NCBI RefSeq assembly: GCF_018613575.1
Contig: NZ_JAGGPX010000002.1
Coordinates: 43,697-93,485 of the forward strand
Length of the DNA: 49,789 bases
Direction of reading: 5' to 3'
Source: Planococcus sp. ISL-110
Lineage (GTDB): Bacteria > Bacillota > Bacilli > Bacillales_A > Planococcaceae
Positions 17,679 through 26,693 of the stretch are shown piece by piece (the stretch's first letter is position 1; each line of letters begins with the position of its first letter). Made by a program: the position numbers and the translations under genes. The notes under the pieces are model-generated. The model was not told where the DNA came from, did not search any database, and saw nothing but the letters and a program-made list of their open reading frames with translations.

Positions 17679-18533
17679 CTATAGCGCTTTTTCCTTGCGC
17701 ACAAGTGATTCAACGATTTCTTTACCGTCCGTGCTCCACTTCAAGATGCGGTAATAAGCATCATGGTAAAAACTGAAATAATAGCCGTTTTTCAGTGCTT
17801 CTCTCATAAGCTTTTCTTTAGCGTAGATCGAGTCCATCGGATAATCGTCAAATGCCAATACCCACAACGGATTTTGATGTGCATGTGTTGGCATGATGTC
17901 TGCCATGTGCAGAATGGTTTCATTGCCACTGGTCATTTTGATGGCACTATGGCCAGCGGAATGGCCGCCGGTATGAATCAATGTGATAGCGTCAAACAAT
18001 ATTTTCTCACCTTCAAAGGTTTCGACCTGTTCAACGATGGGTTCCCAATTCTCTTTCCAATACGTATTGCGTGAACGGATATTCGGATGCTGCATTTCAT
18101 GCCATTCTACTGCGGACACATGGATTTTGGCATTCGGGAAAGCCGAAACCAGCTCTTCCCCCTGCCATTTCGTCAAACCGGCTGCGTGGTCCCCGTGAAG
18201 ATGGGTCATCAGGATCGTATCAATATCTGCAGCTGTTAAGCCCAGCTCCGCCAAATCTGCTTCCACCCGTGATTGCTCAGAAACTCCTAAATTGCGCAGT
18301 TGGCGTTCCGTCAATTTCCCGTCGCCAAGACCGCTGTCAATCAAAATATTATGGCCTTCAAACTGAACCAGAATCGGATGTGTCGGCAATTCGATTTGAT
18401 TTTTTTCATTGGCCGGATAACGTTTTGACCAGATGACCTTAGGCACTACCCCAAACATCGTGCCGCCATCCAAAAAAGTGGTCCCCCCATCAAGCCAGGT
18501 TAAAACCATGTCGTGAAATTGAAATTTTTGCAT
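17679..18533 (-). CDS. ytnP: YtnP family metallo-beta-lactamase-fold hydrolase (lactonase-type)
   Basis: YtnP proteins are zinc hydrolases reported to open lactone signals and to inhibit streptomycete signalling. The metal site [10 protein letters not shown] is at residues 111-120 and later histidines appear in [10 protein letters not shown] and THAHQNPLW. The sequence is collinear with B. subtilis YtnP over its whole length. The ATG at 18533 has AAGGGGGAAAAGGG and gives 284 residues; an earlier ATG at 18560 lies against the trmB stop without its own site. The substrate here is inferred from the family. Confidence 0.93.
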   Translation of the reverse strand: MQKFQFHDMVLTWLDGGTTFLDGGTMFGVVPKVIWSKRYPANEKNQIELPTHPILVQFEGHNILIDSGLGDGKLTERQLRNLGVSEQSRVEADLAELGLTAADIDTILMTHLHGDHAAGLTKWQGEELVSAFPNAKIHVSAVEWHEMQHPNIRSRNTYWKENWEPIVEQVETFEGEKILFDAITLIHTGGHSAGHSAIKMTSGNETILHMADIMPTHAHQNPLWVLAFDDYPMDSIYAKEKLMREALKNGYYFSFYHDAYYRILKWSTDGKEIVESLVRKEKAL

Positions 18534-18562
18534 TCCCTTTTCCCCCTTGTCATGATCCATAA

Positions 18563-19213
18563 TCAGCTAACTGAAAACTGTGCTTCCATCCGGTAAATCG
18601 GCTGGCCTTTTTCCGAAAACTTCTCTTCGTATTCTGTCATGATGTTCCATTCAGGTTCATTGTCATGAAGATCCAATGAGACATCTTTTAATAACATACC
18701 ATATTCTGAAACACTGGTAAGTGAATATTCGAAAAGTTTGCGGTTGTCGGTCTTGAAATGGATTTCTCCATTTTTCGGCAATACCGCTTCATATAGCTTC
18801 AAGAAAGATTCGTGCGTCAACCGGCGCTTGGCGTGGCGCTTTTTCGGCCACGGATCCGAGAAGTTCAAGTACAGCCTGTCTACTTCCCCTTGTTCAAAAT
18901 AATCAGCAATATTTTTTGCATTAACCTTTAAAAGCCGCAGGTTGGGGACGCCGTGTTCTTCTTCAAGGACGCTCTCCAAGGCCGTGACGATGACGCTGTC
19001 GAACAGCTCAATGCCGATGTAATTGATCTTTGGGTTGGCTTTTGCCATTCCGATGATGAAGCGGCCTTTGCCGGTCCCTGCTTCGATGTGGAGCGGATGC
19101 TTATTGCCGAAGACTTCTTGCCATTTCCCTTTTTTCTTCTCCGGATCCGGAATAACGATCTCCGGATGCGTATCGATTAAATCTGCTGCCCATGGTTTAA
19201 AACGTGATCTCAT
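18563..19213 (-). CDS. trmB: tRNA (guanine-46-N7)-methyltransferase
   Basis: TrmB methylates G46 in the variable loop of tRNA using S-adenosylmethionine. The SAM-binding block [16 protein letters not shown] is at about residues 41-56, followed by YIGIEL, and the family signature [19 protein letters not shown] is near 115-133. At 216 residues it is a standard length. It is followed by ytnP in the same direction, in the same order as B. subtilis. Confidence 0.96.
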   Translation of the reverse strand: MRSRFKPWAADLIDTHPEIVIPDPEKKKGKWQEVFGNKHPLHIEAGTGKGRFIIGMAKANPKINYIGIELFDSVIVTALESVLEEEHGVPNLRLLKVNAKNIADYFEQGEVDRLYLNFSDPWPKKRHAKRRLTHESFLKLYEAVLPKNGEIHFKTDNRKLFEYSLTSVSEYGMLLKDVSLDLHDNEPEWNIMTEYEEKFSEKGQPIYRMEAQFSVS

Positions 19214-19235
19214 GTTTCATCCTCTTTCTATTCCA

Positions 19236-20144
19236 TTAATTTATTGATTTCCAATCATACTGGCTGACCGAATAAGCGACCGTTTCGTTTGGCGAGCTCA
19301 TGCCGGCATCATCACCATCAACATGCCGACAAACCGGCTTGTCGGTCGAGAGCCCGAATTCTGTGCTGCTCATTTGGCTGACCTCGTTAAAACGCGTATG
19401 TGCTCCGCTGAATACCGTACCAAAAACCAGCAATAGTTTCAAACGTGAAATTTGATGGACAACTGTCAATTCAAGCAATCCGTCATCTGTTTTTGAGGCA
19501 GGGGAAATTTTCATGCCTCCACCGAAATATGGCTGGTTGCTGACCGTTGCCAGCCAAACATCCTTATAGGTGATTTGGGTACCATCAACTTCCACATACA
19601 GCGTGTATTTTTCGAATTTCAGGAATGTCTTGATTACATATAGAACATAGACCAACTTCCCGAGGCCCAGCTGGTTCAGCTTTCTCTTGATAGTTGAACG
19701 GTTGACGGCGATGGTGATCGCCGCATCAAAGCCGATGCCTGAGCTGCTGACAAATTGAAAGCCAGCGCCATTGGCGAATTGCCCAAGGTCTTCCCTGCGA
19801 AAAAAAGGGCTTTTGAGGAAACTTTCAATTGCCTGGCCATCTTTAAACGTGCCATAAGCTCTTGTAAAATCATTGCCGGACCCTGCCGCTACGGATCCGA
19901 CAATAAGCTCTTTGGCACCGGCAGCACCCACAACGATTTCACGCAAAGTGCCATCTCCACCAAATCCGATCAATAAGACCGCCTCCTGCTGTTCCCGGTA
20001 GCCAGCCGCAATCTCGGTGGCATGTCCCGGAAAGCGAGTGAGGGCCTGCTCAAACGGAAAGTTGATGGTTTGTTCAAAGCTGCGCCATTTTTTCAACGCC
20101 CTGCCGTTGCCCGCTACGGGGTTGATAATAAACACTGTTTTCAT
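19236..20144 (-). CDS. ytlR: Diacylglycerol kinase family lipid kinase (YtlR-like)
   Basis: The N-terminal DAGK catalytic domain has FIINPVAGNG (residues 4-13), the nucleotide-binding GGDGTLRE near 62 and GSGNDFTRA near 90. The C-terminal beta-rich domain carries GGGMKISPAS. Such enzymes phosphorylate diacylglycerol or related membrane lipids at the inner membrane face; the substrate of YtlR is not established. A GTG two codons upstream overlaps the ribosome binding site AAAGGCGAG, so the ATG at 20144 is chosen. The position between trmB and the 2H phosphoesterase matches B. subtilis; ytmP, expected nearby, is missing. Confidence 0.87.
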   Translation of the reverse strand: MKTVFIINPVAGNGRALKKWRSFEQTINFPFEQALTRFPGHATEIAAGYREQQEAVLLIGFGGDGTLREIVVGAAGAKELIVGSVAAGSGNDFTRAYGTFKDGQAIESFLKSPFFRREDLGQFANGAGFQFVSSSGIGFDAAITIAVNRSTIKRKLNQLGLGKLVYVLYVIKTFLKFEKYTLYVEVDGTQITYKDVWLATVSNQPYFGGGMKISPASKTDDGLLELTVVHQISRLKLLLVFGTVFSGAHTRFNEVSQMSSTEFGLSTDKPVCRHVDGDDAGMSSPNETVAYSVSQYDWKSIN

Positions 20145-20242
20145 AAGCACTCGCCTTTGGACGTATTGGAGACTATTGCCTCAACTGAAGTAAAAGCCTT
20201 ATTTAAACATCTTACTTATGAAGAGCTAATCCGAAGAAGCCG

Positions 20243-20256
20243 CTCCAGGCTGACGC
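20243..20256 (+). repeat. Short copy of the interspersed CTCCAGGC-GACGC motif
   Basis: CTCCAGGCTGACGC here differs by one base from CTCCAGGCGGACGC at 23967-23980, and TTCCAGGCGGACGC occurs at 28028-28041. All three lie in gene-free DNA. The rest of the 20145-20425 gap shows no gene and no clear terminator. Confidence 0.6.
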
Positions 20257-20425
20257 TTCTTATCATTAGTCATGCATCTTTCTTTTAGGAGTCCAGCAAC
20301 TTCTGGTAAATGGACATAAATCATCAAGTATTAATTATGATATAGAGCAAACTAGAAGAGATTTCTCAAAACTGCAGAATATCTCCCTTAAAATAGTTCC
20401 CAATAATATAGTCAGCCCAATATAT

Positions 20426-20965
20426 TCAGAGACTGTTTCTCAATACATAATTGGCTATCTTTTGGTAGCGGGGATTTTCCTTTGGTGCGATTTGAAAAAG
20501 CGAAAACTCGGTCACGTCGAATTGCATCTTGTCGATTGAAAATTGCGGTTTACTTGGAACACCACCGGCCCACTTGCTGGCCAATGTAATATGCGGTATG
20601 AACTTCTTTGGATCGGGCCGGATCTGCAATGATTCTAAAGACTCGAGTACCTGCTGCTGCAACGCCTCCAGTTTCTCGCTGTTTTCAAGCGAAGCGTAAA
20701 TCACCCGGGGAGTTGTGGGGTTACCGAAAGTCTTTATCCCATCAACTGTCAAACTGAACGATGGCTGCTCAATGCCGGACAGCAGCTTTACAGCCTGACC
20801 AATTTCATCGTGCACATCTTCACCAATAAACAGCAGGGTGATGTGCATATCCTGTGGAGGTGTCAGCCGTTTATGGCTTTGCAGCTTCCAGGATCGGCGC
20901 TCTTCGTCCAATTTTTCCGCAATGGCTGACGGAATCTTTATGCCAATAAAATAATGTGGTTTCAT
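20426..20965 (-). CDS. thpR: RNA 2',3'-cyclic phosphodiesterase (2H phosphoesterase)
   Basis: ThpR-type enzymes of the 2H superfamily open 2',3'-cyclic phosphates at RNA ends and can ligate 2'-5' RNA. Both catalytic HxT motifs are present: HITLLFIG from residue 41 and HITLASKW from residue 125. The length of 179 is typical. GTG and ATG codons at 20974 and 20971 overlap the AGGTGA site, so the ATG at 20965 is preferred. It corresponds in position to ytlP of B. subtilis. Confidence 0.92.
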   Translation of the reverse strand: MKPHYFIGIKIPSAIAEKLDEERRSWKLQSHKRLTPPQDMHITLLFIGEDVHDEIGQAVKLLSGIEQPSFSLTVDGIKTFGNPTTPRVIYASLENSEKLEALQQQVLESLESLQIRPDPKKFIPHITLASKWAGGVPSKPQFSIDKMQFDVTEFSLFQIAPKENPRYQKIANYVLRNSL

Positions 20966-21004
20966 TTTCATCACCTGGCTCTAGTTTACCATGTGCGCAG
21001 GCCT

Positions 21005-21038
21005 AAAAAAATAGTGATCGGCCGGAGCCAACCACTTT
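21005..21038 (-). terminator. Terminator of dat
   Basis: On the minus strand AGTGGTTGGC pairs with GCCGATCACT, with G-T wobbles, and seven Ts follow. It starts about 20 bases after the dat stop. Confidence 0.65.
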
Positions 21039-21057
21039 TCTTATGAATATCCTAACT

Positions 21058-21906
21058 TTATGATTTCACACCTATTTGGATGCGCGCTTCAAAAGCAGCC
21101 TGCAGTTTGCGGGTCAATTCTCCCGGTAAGCCTTGGCCGACCTTGTGATCACCGATTTCAACAATCGGCATCACTTCAGCGGTCGTGGAAGACATGAAGA
21201 ACTCATCCATTTCGAGTGCCTGTGTTTTGGTAAAGGCTGTTTCTTCCACCGGAATGTCCAGCTCATTGCACAGCTCGAGAATGACTCTTCTTGTAATGCC
21301 GTTCAAAATCAGGTTATTGGATGGATGAGTATAAAGAGTGCCGTTTTTTATGCCGTACATATTCGATGAACAGCCTTCTGTAACAGTTTCACCTCGGTGC
21401 AAAATGGCTTCGAAAAACCCTTCTTCAGAAGCTTCCTGTTTTGCCAGCACATTGCCGAGCAGGTTCAGGCTCTTGATGTCACAGCGCAACCAGCGGATAT
21501 CCTCGATAAACTTAGCGGTTACTCCGGATTTCATACTTGCGACCGGACGCTCTACTACTTTGGTATTGCCGGTAATGACAGGATTTTCCTGAGTCGGAAA
21601 CTGGTGCTGGCGCTCTGCAGCACCACGCGTAATCTGTACATACACTTGTCCGTTGTCGATCTCGTTCATTTCAACAAAATCATATATCATTTTATGGAAC
21701 ACGTCTTTTGTGTGAGGAATGACGATTTTGATTTTATCGGCACTCTCGTAGAAACGGTCGATATGCTCTTTCGCTGTAAACAAGTTGCCATCGTATACAC
21801 GAATCACCTCATAAATCCCGTCCCCGAACTGGTAGCCGCGATCTTCCTTCGAAATCACCAAATCCTCTTCACGAATAAATTCTCCATTGTGCAATATCAA
21901 GTCCAT
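21058..21906 (-). CDS. dat: D-amino-acid aminotransferase
   Basis: Dat is a fold-type IV PLP enzyme that interconverts D-alanine and D-glutamate with their keto acids, feeding peptidoglycan synthesis. The substrate-loop region DRGYQFGDGIYEV is at residues 22-34, the PLP lysine is K145 in RCDIKSLNLL, and the cofactor glutamate region VTEGCSSNMY and SSTTAEVMPI follow. Of several in-frame ATGs, 21906 has the best spacing to AAAGAGGG and gives 282 residues. pepV lies directly upstream in the same direction. Confidence 0.95.
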   Translation of the reverse strand: MDLILHNGEFIREEDLVISKEDRGYQFGDGIYEVIRVYDGNLFTAKEHIDRFYESADKIKIVIPHTKDVFHKMIYDFVEMNEIDNGQVYVQITRGAAERQHQFPTQENPVITGNTKVVERPVASMKSGVTAKFIEDIRWLRCDIKSLNLLGNVLAKQEASEEGFFEAILHRGETVTEGCSSNMYGIKNGTLYTHPSNNLILNGITRRVILELCNELDIPVEETAFTKTQALEMDEFFMSSTTAEVMPIVEIGDHKVGQGLPGELTRKLQAAFEARIQIGVKS

Positions 21907-21923
21907 ATCCATTCCCTCTTTCC

Positions 21924-23297
21924 TCATTTTTTGCAAGCCAATTGATAAATCGCTTCTGCGTAGATTGCAGTGGCTTTAACTAAATTGTCGATGTCGACAA
22001 ATTCATCCGCTTGATGCGCAACATCCGGTTCGCCAGGAAACAGCATGCCGAATGCTACACCTTTGTCCAATACACGCGCATAGGTGCCTCCACCAATCGC
22101 CAGTAGATCTGCTGTGTTGCCGGTCTGCGTTTCATATGCGCTTTGCAGCGTCTTGATGAACGGATCGTTTTCGTCCACATAATGAGGTGGAGAATTGGAC
22201 GCAATGTCCAGTACAAAATCCTTCAACTGATAAGCAGCAATCTTTTCTTCAAATGGATAACTAATAGAATACCGCATGCTGACTGTGATGGTCGCGGTCT
22301 TCTTTTTCTCAAAACGGATGATTCCGGCATTAAATGTTGTTTCCCCGGACTCCTCATCCGTAAAATTAAGACCAAGATTGCGTCCCCGTGAATCCTGATA
22401 GAACGTGTCAGCGACAAATCCCACAAATTTCTGGCCATCGCCTTCCAGCCGATCTTTTAAGAACAGAGCCAAGAGAACTCCTGCATTGACGCCATTTTCA
22501 GGCTCCATTGCATGGGCCGATTTTCCATTCAAGGTCAATTCGGTTGAAGCGTTATGCTGTTCTGCCACGCCTGTTACCTCGTGTTTTTGGCAAAACTCCT
22601 TGAAATCCTCCTGCCATTCCGAAAGCTGACCATTTAAAATAGCTGTTGCTTTATCGGGCACCATATTGGTCCGGTGACCAGCAATAAACGATTCCAGAAC
22701 CGCGTCCTCATGCATCGAGAACGTCGAAAAGACCAGACTGGCAATGCCTTTTTCAGCATTGATGATGGGAAAATCCGCATCCGGTGCAAAGGCGATGGCG
22801 GGCATTTCTTCTGTCTGGAAATAGCGATCCATACAGCGGAAGCCGCTTTCTTCATCTGTGCCGATAATCAGGCGGACCCGCTTCGTGAATTCCACGTCCG
22901 CCTCCTTCAGCATGTTCAGCGCGGTCCATGCCGCGATGGTCGGGCCTTTGTCATCGATGGCTCCGCGACCATACAGGCGGCCATCCTGGAGCTCTCCACC
23001 GAACGGGTTTTTAGTCCAACCTTCACCTGCCGGAACAACATCGACATGCCCTAAAATTCCGAGCAGCTCTTCCCCTTGTCCGATTTCAAGATGTCCTGCG
23101 ACGTCCGCGACATTTTTTACAGAATAACCCCGTGCTCTTCCTTTTTGTAAAAACCAATCCAATGCCTGCTTGACTTCTTTTCCAAAAGGAGCTGTTGGCG
23201 TTGTTTCTTCACTCAATACACTGGGAATCGCCACTAACTGCTGCAATTCACTCAGCATGGTTTCTTTGCGTTTGTTTGCTTCTAACAGCCAATCCAT
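21924..23297 (-). CDS. pepV: Dipeptidase PepV (M20A family)
   Basis: PepV is a cytoplasmic zinc dipeptidase of broad specificity. Metal-binding blocks are GILGHVDVVPAGEGW (histidine near residue 89), GRGAIDDKGP (bridging aspartate), GTDEESGFRCMDRYF (general base glutamate) and the C-terminal GGGTYAR region. The length of 457 fits. The start follows AAAAGGGAG. The 26-base-scale gap to dat suggests one transcript. B. subtilis carries ytjP, the same family, beside dat. Confidence 0.94.
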   Translation of the reverse strand: MDWLLEANKRKETMLSELQQLVAIPSVLSEETTPTAPFGKEVKQALDWFLQKGRARGYSVKNVADVAGHLEIGQGEELLGILGHVDVVPAGEGWTKNPFGGELQDGRLYGRGAIDDKGPTIAAWTALNMLKEADVEFTKRVRLIIGTDEESGFRCMDRYFQTEEMPAIAFAPDADFPIINAEKGIASLVFSTFSMHEDAVLESFIAGHRTNMVPDKATAILNGQLSEWQEDFKEFCQKHEVTGVAEQHNASTELTLNGKSAHAMEPENGVNAGVLLALFLKDRLEGDGQKFVGFVADTFYQDSRGRNLGLNFTDEESGETTFNAGIIRFEKKKTATITVSMRYSISYPFEEKIAAYQLKDFVLDIASNSPPHYVDENDPFIKTLQSAYETQTGNTADLLAIGGGTYARVLDKGVAFGMLFPGEPDVAHQADEFVDIDNLVKATAIYAEAIYQLACKK

Positions 23298-23600
23298 GTT
23301 TCACACTCCCTTTTGTTATGGCTATTGTACACCTTTTTTCAATAAATTAAAGAATTAACTGCCAATTAACACAAAAAATTCTGTCTTTCGATTGTTATTT
23401 TTACGTAAAATTAAAGGGAAATCCTAGAATTCGAAATGTTTTTCCGCTATAATCAAATTGTCAGACTAGTTAGATTGACACATCTTTTTAGGAAAAGGGG
23501 CTGTCTTTGGCATCTATCATAAACCTGCTGTATAAACCTCAGCATATCGTCCGCTAGTCTTTGCCAATGGGAAAAAAGATGAAGGAGTGGTTCTATTTAT
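23298..23600. other. 303-base gene-free stretch between the divergent pepV and ytzE genes
   Basis: This AT-rich region holds promoters for both sides. TATAAT at 23448-23453 is the best plus-strand -10; TACAAT about 30 bases ahead of pepV is the best on the minus strand. Neither has a good -35. A short frame from 23568 with no strong ribosome binding site overlaps ytzE and is not called. Confidence 0.5.
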
Positions 23601-23822
23601 ATGAAACCAACAACCGATCGCATGCTCATTCGAATTAAAGATATGTATAAGTACATTCTCGAAAACGGGACTGTAACGACGCAAGATCTTGTCGACGAAT
23701 TCGGCATCACTCCTCGCACCATTCAAAGAGATTTGAATGTGTTAGCCTTTAACGACTTGGTGATCAGTCCAACTCGAGGCAAATGGACAACGACGCAACG
23801 GAAAGTGAAAATGACGTCCTAA
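23601..23822 (+). CDS. ytzE: Small DeoR-type helix-turn-helix protein
   Basis: The 73-residue protein is essentially only a DeoR/HTH_11 winged-helix domain: the recognition helix region is DLVDEFGITPRTIQRDLNVL (residues 32-51), followed by a basic tail. It lacks the effector domain of full DeoR regulators, as does YtzE of B. subtilis, which lies in the same neighbourhood. It is probably a DNA-binding regulator with unknown targets. The GGAG before the ATG is about 13 bases away, longer than ideal. Confidence 0.85.
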   Translation: MKPTTDRMLIRIKDMYKYILENGTVTTQDLVDEFGITPRTIQRDLNVLAFNDLVISPTRGKWTTTQRKVKMTS

Positions 23823-23831
23823 AAAGATTTC

Positions 23832-23879
23832 CTAAACAAAGAAAATGACCGCAGCTATGCGGTCATTTTCTTTGTTTAG
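23832..23879 (+). terminator. Terminator of ytzE
   Basis: A perfect 22-base-pair stem (23832-23853 with 23858-23879) around a GCTA loop includes A-rich and T-rich outer parts. It is among the longest hairpins in the window and lies 9 bases after the stop. Confidence 0.87.
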
Positions 23880-23959
23880 CTTTTAGACAAAAGAATAGTT
23901 ATGCCTTTTACAAAATGATTACACATTGCATCGTGTTATTACATTATATTTATAACGGA

Positions 23960-24232
23960 TCCTGCGCTCCAGGCGGACGCGTTACACGGACACGGCTTCT
24001 GCCGCTCTCTTCGCTCTGCTCAGTCCAGTGGCTCCAGCTCGCGTCGCTTCGTTGCTCCCTTTGGAGTCGCCGCCTTCAGCTAGATTCAAAGAAGAAAGCG
24101 TTCATGAAGTGGTTTGGAGAAGCGTCCGCTCGACTCCTGCGGGAAAGCGAGACGGCCGAGACCCCGCAGGGAGCAAAGCGAACGAGGAGGCTTGGACGCG
24201 AGCCCGCGGTAAGCTTCGGAAAACCACGGCTT
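23960..24232. repeat. Composite GC-rich interspersed repeat with a conserved core
   Basis: The stretch is markedly GC-rich between AT-rich flanks. It begins with CTCCAGGCGGACGC (23967-23980). The part 24109-24227 is bounded by imperfect inverted arms GTGGTTTGGAGAAGC and GCTTCGGAAAACCAC and holds a core that reappears in reverse orientation at about 28123-28222 (shared pieces include ACTCCTGCGGG, CCGAGACCCCGCAGGGA and GAGGAGGCTTGG). The repeat abuts the stop codon of the pseudouridine synthase gene. Confidence 0.8.
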
Positions 24233-24233
24233 G

Positions 24234-24950
24234 TTAGAAGTTTCTCTGTTTTAAACTAGTTACTTCTTCTTCCGTCAAGTGGCGGTATTCCCCGAGCTCA
24301 AGATCCGGGTCGAGACTCAGCGGCCCCATTGATAAACGCTTTAAGTAAATCACGCGTTTGCCGACGCTTTCAAACATCCGCTTGACTTGATGGAATTTGC
24401 CTTCTGTGATGGTCAATTCAATTTTGGAAACAGGTCCACTTTCGAGAATATTGAGGCTAGCCGGCTTCGTGACATAGCCGTCGTCAAGCGCCACGCCCTT
24501 CTCAAATGCTTCAGCATCCTCTTCTGTAACCTTTCCCTCAATCAACGCATAATAAGTTTTATCTACATGCTTTTTGGGCGACAACAATTCATGTGCCAAT
24601 TTGCCGTCATTGGTCAGCAGCAGGAACCCTTCGGTATCTTTATCCAGGCGCCCTACCGGGAACGGCTCGAAATGCCGCTCTTGCTCTGCCAGCAAGTCGA
24701 TGACCGTCTGATCGTATTTGTCTTCTGTCGCCGAAATGACGTCCTGCGGTTTATTCATCAGCAGGTAGATGAACTCGGTATAGGCGACAGCTTCTCCGCC
24801 CACCAGCACCTGATCGGCATGCTCGTCGACATGCACTTTCGGGTCGCGGACGATTTCACCGTTCACTTCCACCGCTTTTGTTTTCAGCAGAATCTTGACT
24901 TCTTTTCTGGAGCCGTAGCCCATATTGGAAAGAAATTTATCTATGCGCAT
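24234..24950 (-). CDS. rsuA: RsuA/RluB-family 16S rRNA-type pseudouridine synthase
   Basis: The protein has an N-terminal S4 RNA-binding domain (residues 1-55) and a pseudouridine synthase domain with the catalytic aspartate D103 in GRLDKDTEGFLLLTNDG. KTYYAL and GKFHQVKRMF, conserved in the RsuA group, follow. Family knowledge points to modification of U516-type positions in 16S rRNA, but subfamily assignment is from motifs only. It ends inside or next to a GC-rich repeat, and no separate terminator is seen, so the repeat may shape the 3' end. murJ lies just upstream. Confidence 0.9.
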   Translation of the reverse strand: MRIDKFLSNMGYGSRKEVKILLKTKAVEVNGEIVRDPKVHVDEHADQVLVGGEAVAYTEFIYLLMNKPQDVISATEDKYDQTVIDLLAEQERHFEPFPVGRLDKDTEGFLLLTNDGKLAHELLSPKKHVDKTYYALIEGKVTEEDAEAFEKGVALDDGYVTKPASLNILESGPVSKIELTITEGKFHQVKRMFESVGKRVIYLKRLSMGPLSLDPDLELGEYRHLTEEEVTSLKQRNF

Positions 24951-24960
24951 GGTGTCACTC

Positions 24961-26565
24961 CTAAAAACCGAATTTCCGGGAAATTCTTGTTATTTTTGAG
25001 CCGAGCAACTTTTGTGCCAAGCCGGTCTTCAGTCCAAGGTAACCATAAACGATTGTCCCGACGCCGCCGACCAGAATAATACGCAGCAATGACAGCAACT
25101 TATTGTCCATACCGATAAACAGATCTAACCCGGACAATGCAAGGTAAACCGCTCCCGCCATGATCAAATTCAAGATGACGATCAGGATGACGCGTCTTCC
25201 CACCATTTGCGAACGGTAGTTCATGGCTTTGACGATGACCAGCATGTTCATGCCGATCGCCGCCAAATAACCGATGATGGTTGCTGCAATCGCACCGTCT
25301 GTTTCAAAACGCTCGATCAGCGGTGTGTTCAGGAGTGCTTTCAGCAGCAGGCCGGTAGACAAGTTGATGATGATCCATTTTTGTTTATTGATGCCCTGCA
25401 GGATTGATGCCGTTACTGGGAAAGCCGCAAAAAGAATGGCTACCGGCAAGTAATGCGCCAAAATTTCAGAGCCCACTTCGCTGACTTCATAGAACACATG
25501 GTACAGCTCATCGGACAGCATCGTCATGCCGATTACCGCTGGCAATGTCAGGAACAACATGACCTGTATCGATTGGTCGAGTGTCCGCGACACCTGGAGA
25601 TGCTCATTGCGTGTAAAATGCTTGGTGATCAACGGAATCAAGGCCATTGAAAAACCGGTAGCCAGCATGACGGGAATCATGACCAGCTTATGGGCAGTCA
25701 AGTTCAGAATTCCGAGCAAGTCGATATCCGAGACATTGCCGCCAGAGCTCATTGCCCGGTTGAAAGTCATCAAGTCGACAAATTGAAATAAAGGGTTGGC
25801 AATTCCAAGGAAAATGACGGGAATCGCATAAACCAAAATCTCTTTATACATATCACGTAATTTAACGTCATAAGATTCAACTGAATTGGCTAATAGGCGA
25901 TTGTATTCCGGCTTTTTCTTTTTCCAGAAATAAGCTAAAGTGACGATTCCGCCCAGTGCCCCGACGGCCGCAGACAATACAGCAAACTGAATCGCTGTTT
26001 TCGGTGTGCCGTCAAAAATATAAATGACCGCAAAAGCTCCGCCCAAAAGGAAAATGATGCGGACAATCTGCTCGACTAACTGCGAAACGGCCGTCGGCAT
26101 CATGTAATTATAGCCTTGGAAAAAACCTCTCCAAAGACTCATGAACGGCACGACGATCAGCGCAAAGCTGACCCAGCGGATCGCTTCTGTGACATCTCCA
26201 ACAGAATAAATTCTTTCATCTTCAGAAATGGTGATGCGGGCAAGCGGCTCCGCAAAGAGATAAAGCAACAGAAAAGAAACAAAGCCGGTGACCATCATCG
26301 TCAATAGGCCAGACTTTAATAATCTCCTTCCGGTTTCATAATCTCCGAGGGAATTGTATTTAGCGGTAAATTTCGAGAAAGCGATCGGAGCTCCTGAAAT
26401 GGCCAGCGCCAGCATCAGGTTATACGGTATGTATGCGTATTGATAAAGACCGATATTGTCTTCTCCCACCATGCTGTAGAACGGGATGATGTAAATAACG
26501 CCAAGGATTTTCGATAAAAATAAACCCAAGGTTAAGATGGCTGTACCCTTGATTAATGATGACAT
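24961..26565 (-). CDS. murJ: Lipid II flippase of the MurJ/YtgP family (MVF)
   Basis: The 534-residue protein is almost wholly hydrophobic helices, consistent with the 14 membrane segments of MOP-superfamily flippases. It starts GTAILTLGLFLSKILGVIYIIPFY, split by polar residues, with the PFYSMVGEDNIGLYQYAY pattern known from YtgP. YtgP of B. subtilis is a functional MurJ that moves lipid II across the membrane; the assignment rests on that similarity. The ATG at 26565 follows CAGGAAGTG. The pseudouridine synthase gene follows 10 bases later. Confidence 0.92.
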   Translation of the reverse strand: MSSLIKGTAILTLGLFLSKILGVIYIIPFYSMVGEDNIGLYQYAYIPYNLMLALAISGAPIAFSKFTAKYNSLGDYETGRRLLKSGLLTMMVTGFVSFLLLYLFAEPLARITISEDERIYSVGDVTEAIRWVSFALIVVPFMSLWRGFFQGYNYMMPTAVSQLVEQIVRIIFLLGGAFAVIYIFDGTPKTAIQFAVLSAAVGALGGIVTLAYFWKKKKPEYNRLLANSVESYDVKLRDMYKEILVYAIPVIFLGIANPLFQFVDLMTFNRAMSSGGNVSDIDLLGILNLTAHKLVMIPVMLATGFSMALIPLITKHFTRNEHLQVSRTLDQSIQVMLFLTLPAVIGMTMLSDELYHVFYEVSEVGSEILAHYLPVAILFAAFPVTASILQGINKQKWIIINLSTGLLLKALLNTPLIERFETDGAIAATIIGYLAAIGMNMLVIVKAMNYRSQMVGRRVILIVILNLIMAGAVYLALSGLDLFIGMDNKLLSLLRIILVGGVGTIVYGYLGLKTGLAQKLLGSKITRISRKFGF

Positions 26566-26609
26566 TTTGCACTTCCTGACTTGTTCATGATAAAAGCAAT
26601 CTACACGAT

Positions 26610-26638
26610 AGTTTACACCTATAGAAGAAATTACTCAA
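26610..26638 (-). promoter_or_regulatory. Possible murJ promoter
   Basis: TTGAGT (26633-26638) and TAAACT (26610-26615) on the minus strand are 17 bases apart, 44 bases ahead of murJ. Each hexamer matches the consensus at four of six positions. Confidence 0.4.
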
Positions 26639-26693
26639 CGAGTTTCGCATCATCGTGTATACTGAGAGAAAAACGAAAGCGAGTTCTTATTTT

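Noticed and set aside
23915..24259. A 114-codon plus-strand frame across the GC-rich repeat
   Set aside because: It is open because repeats are GC-rich; it has no ribosome binding site, and the region is explained as interspersed repeat.
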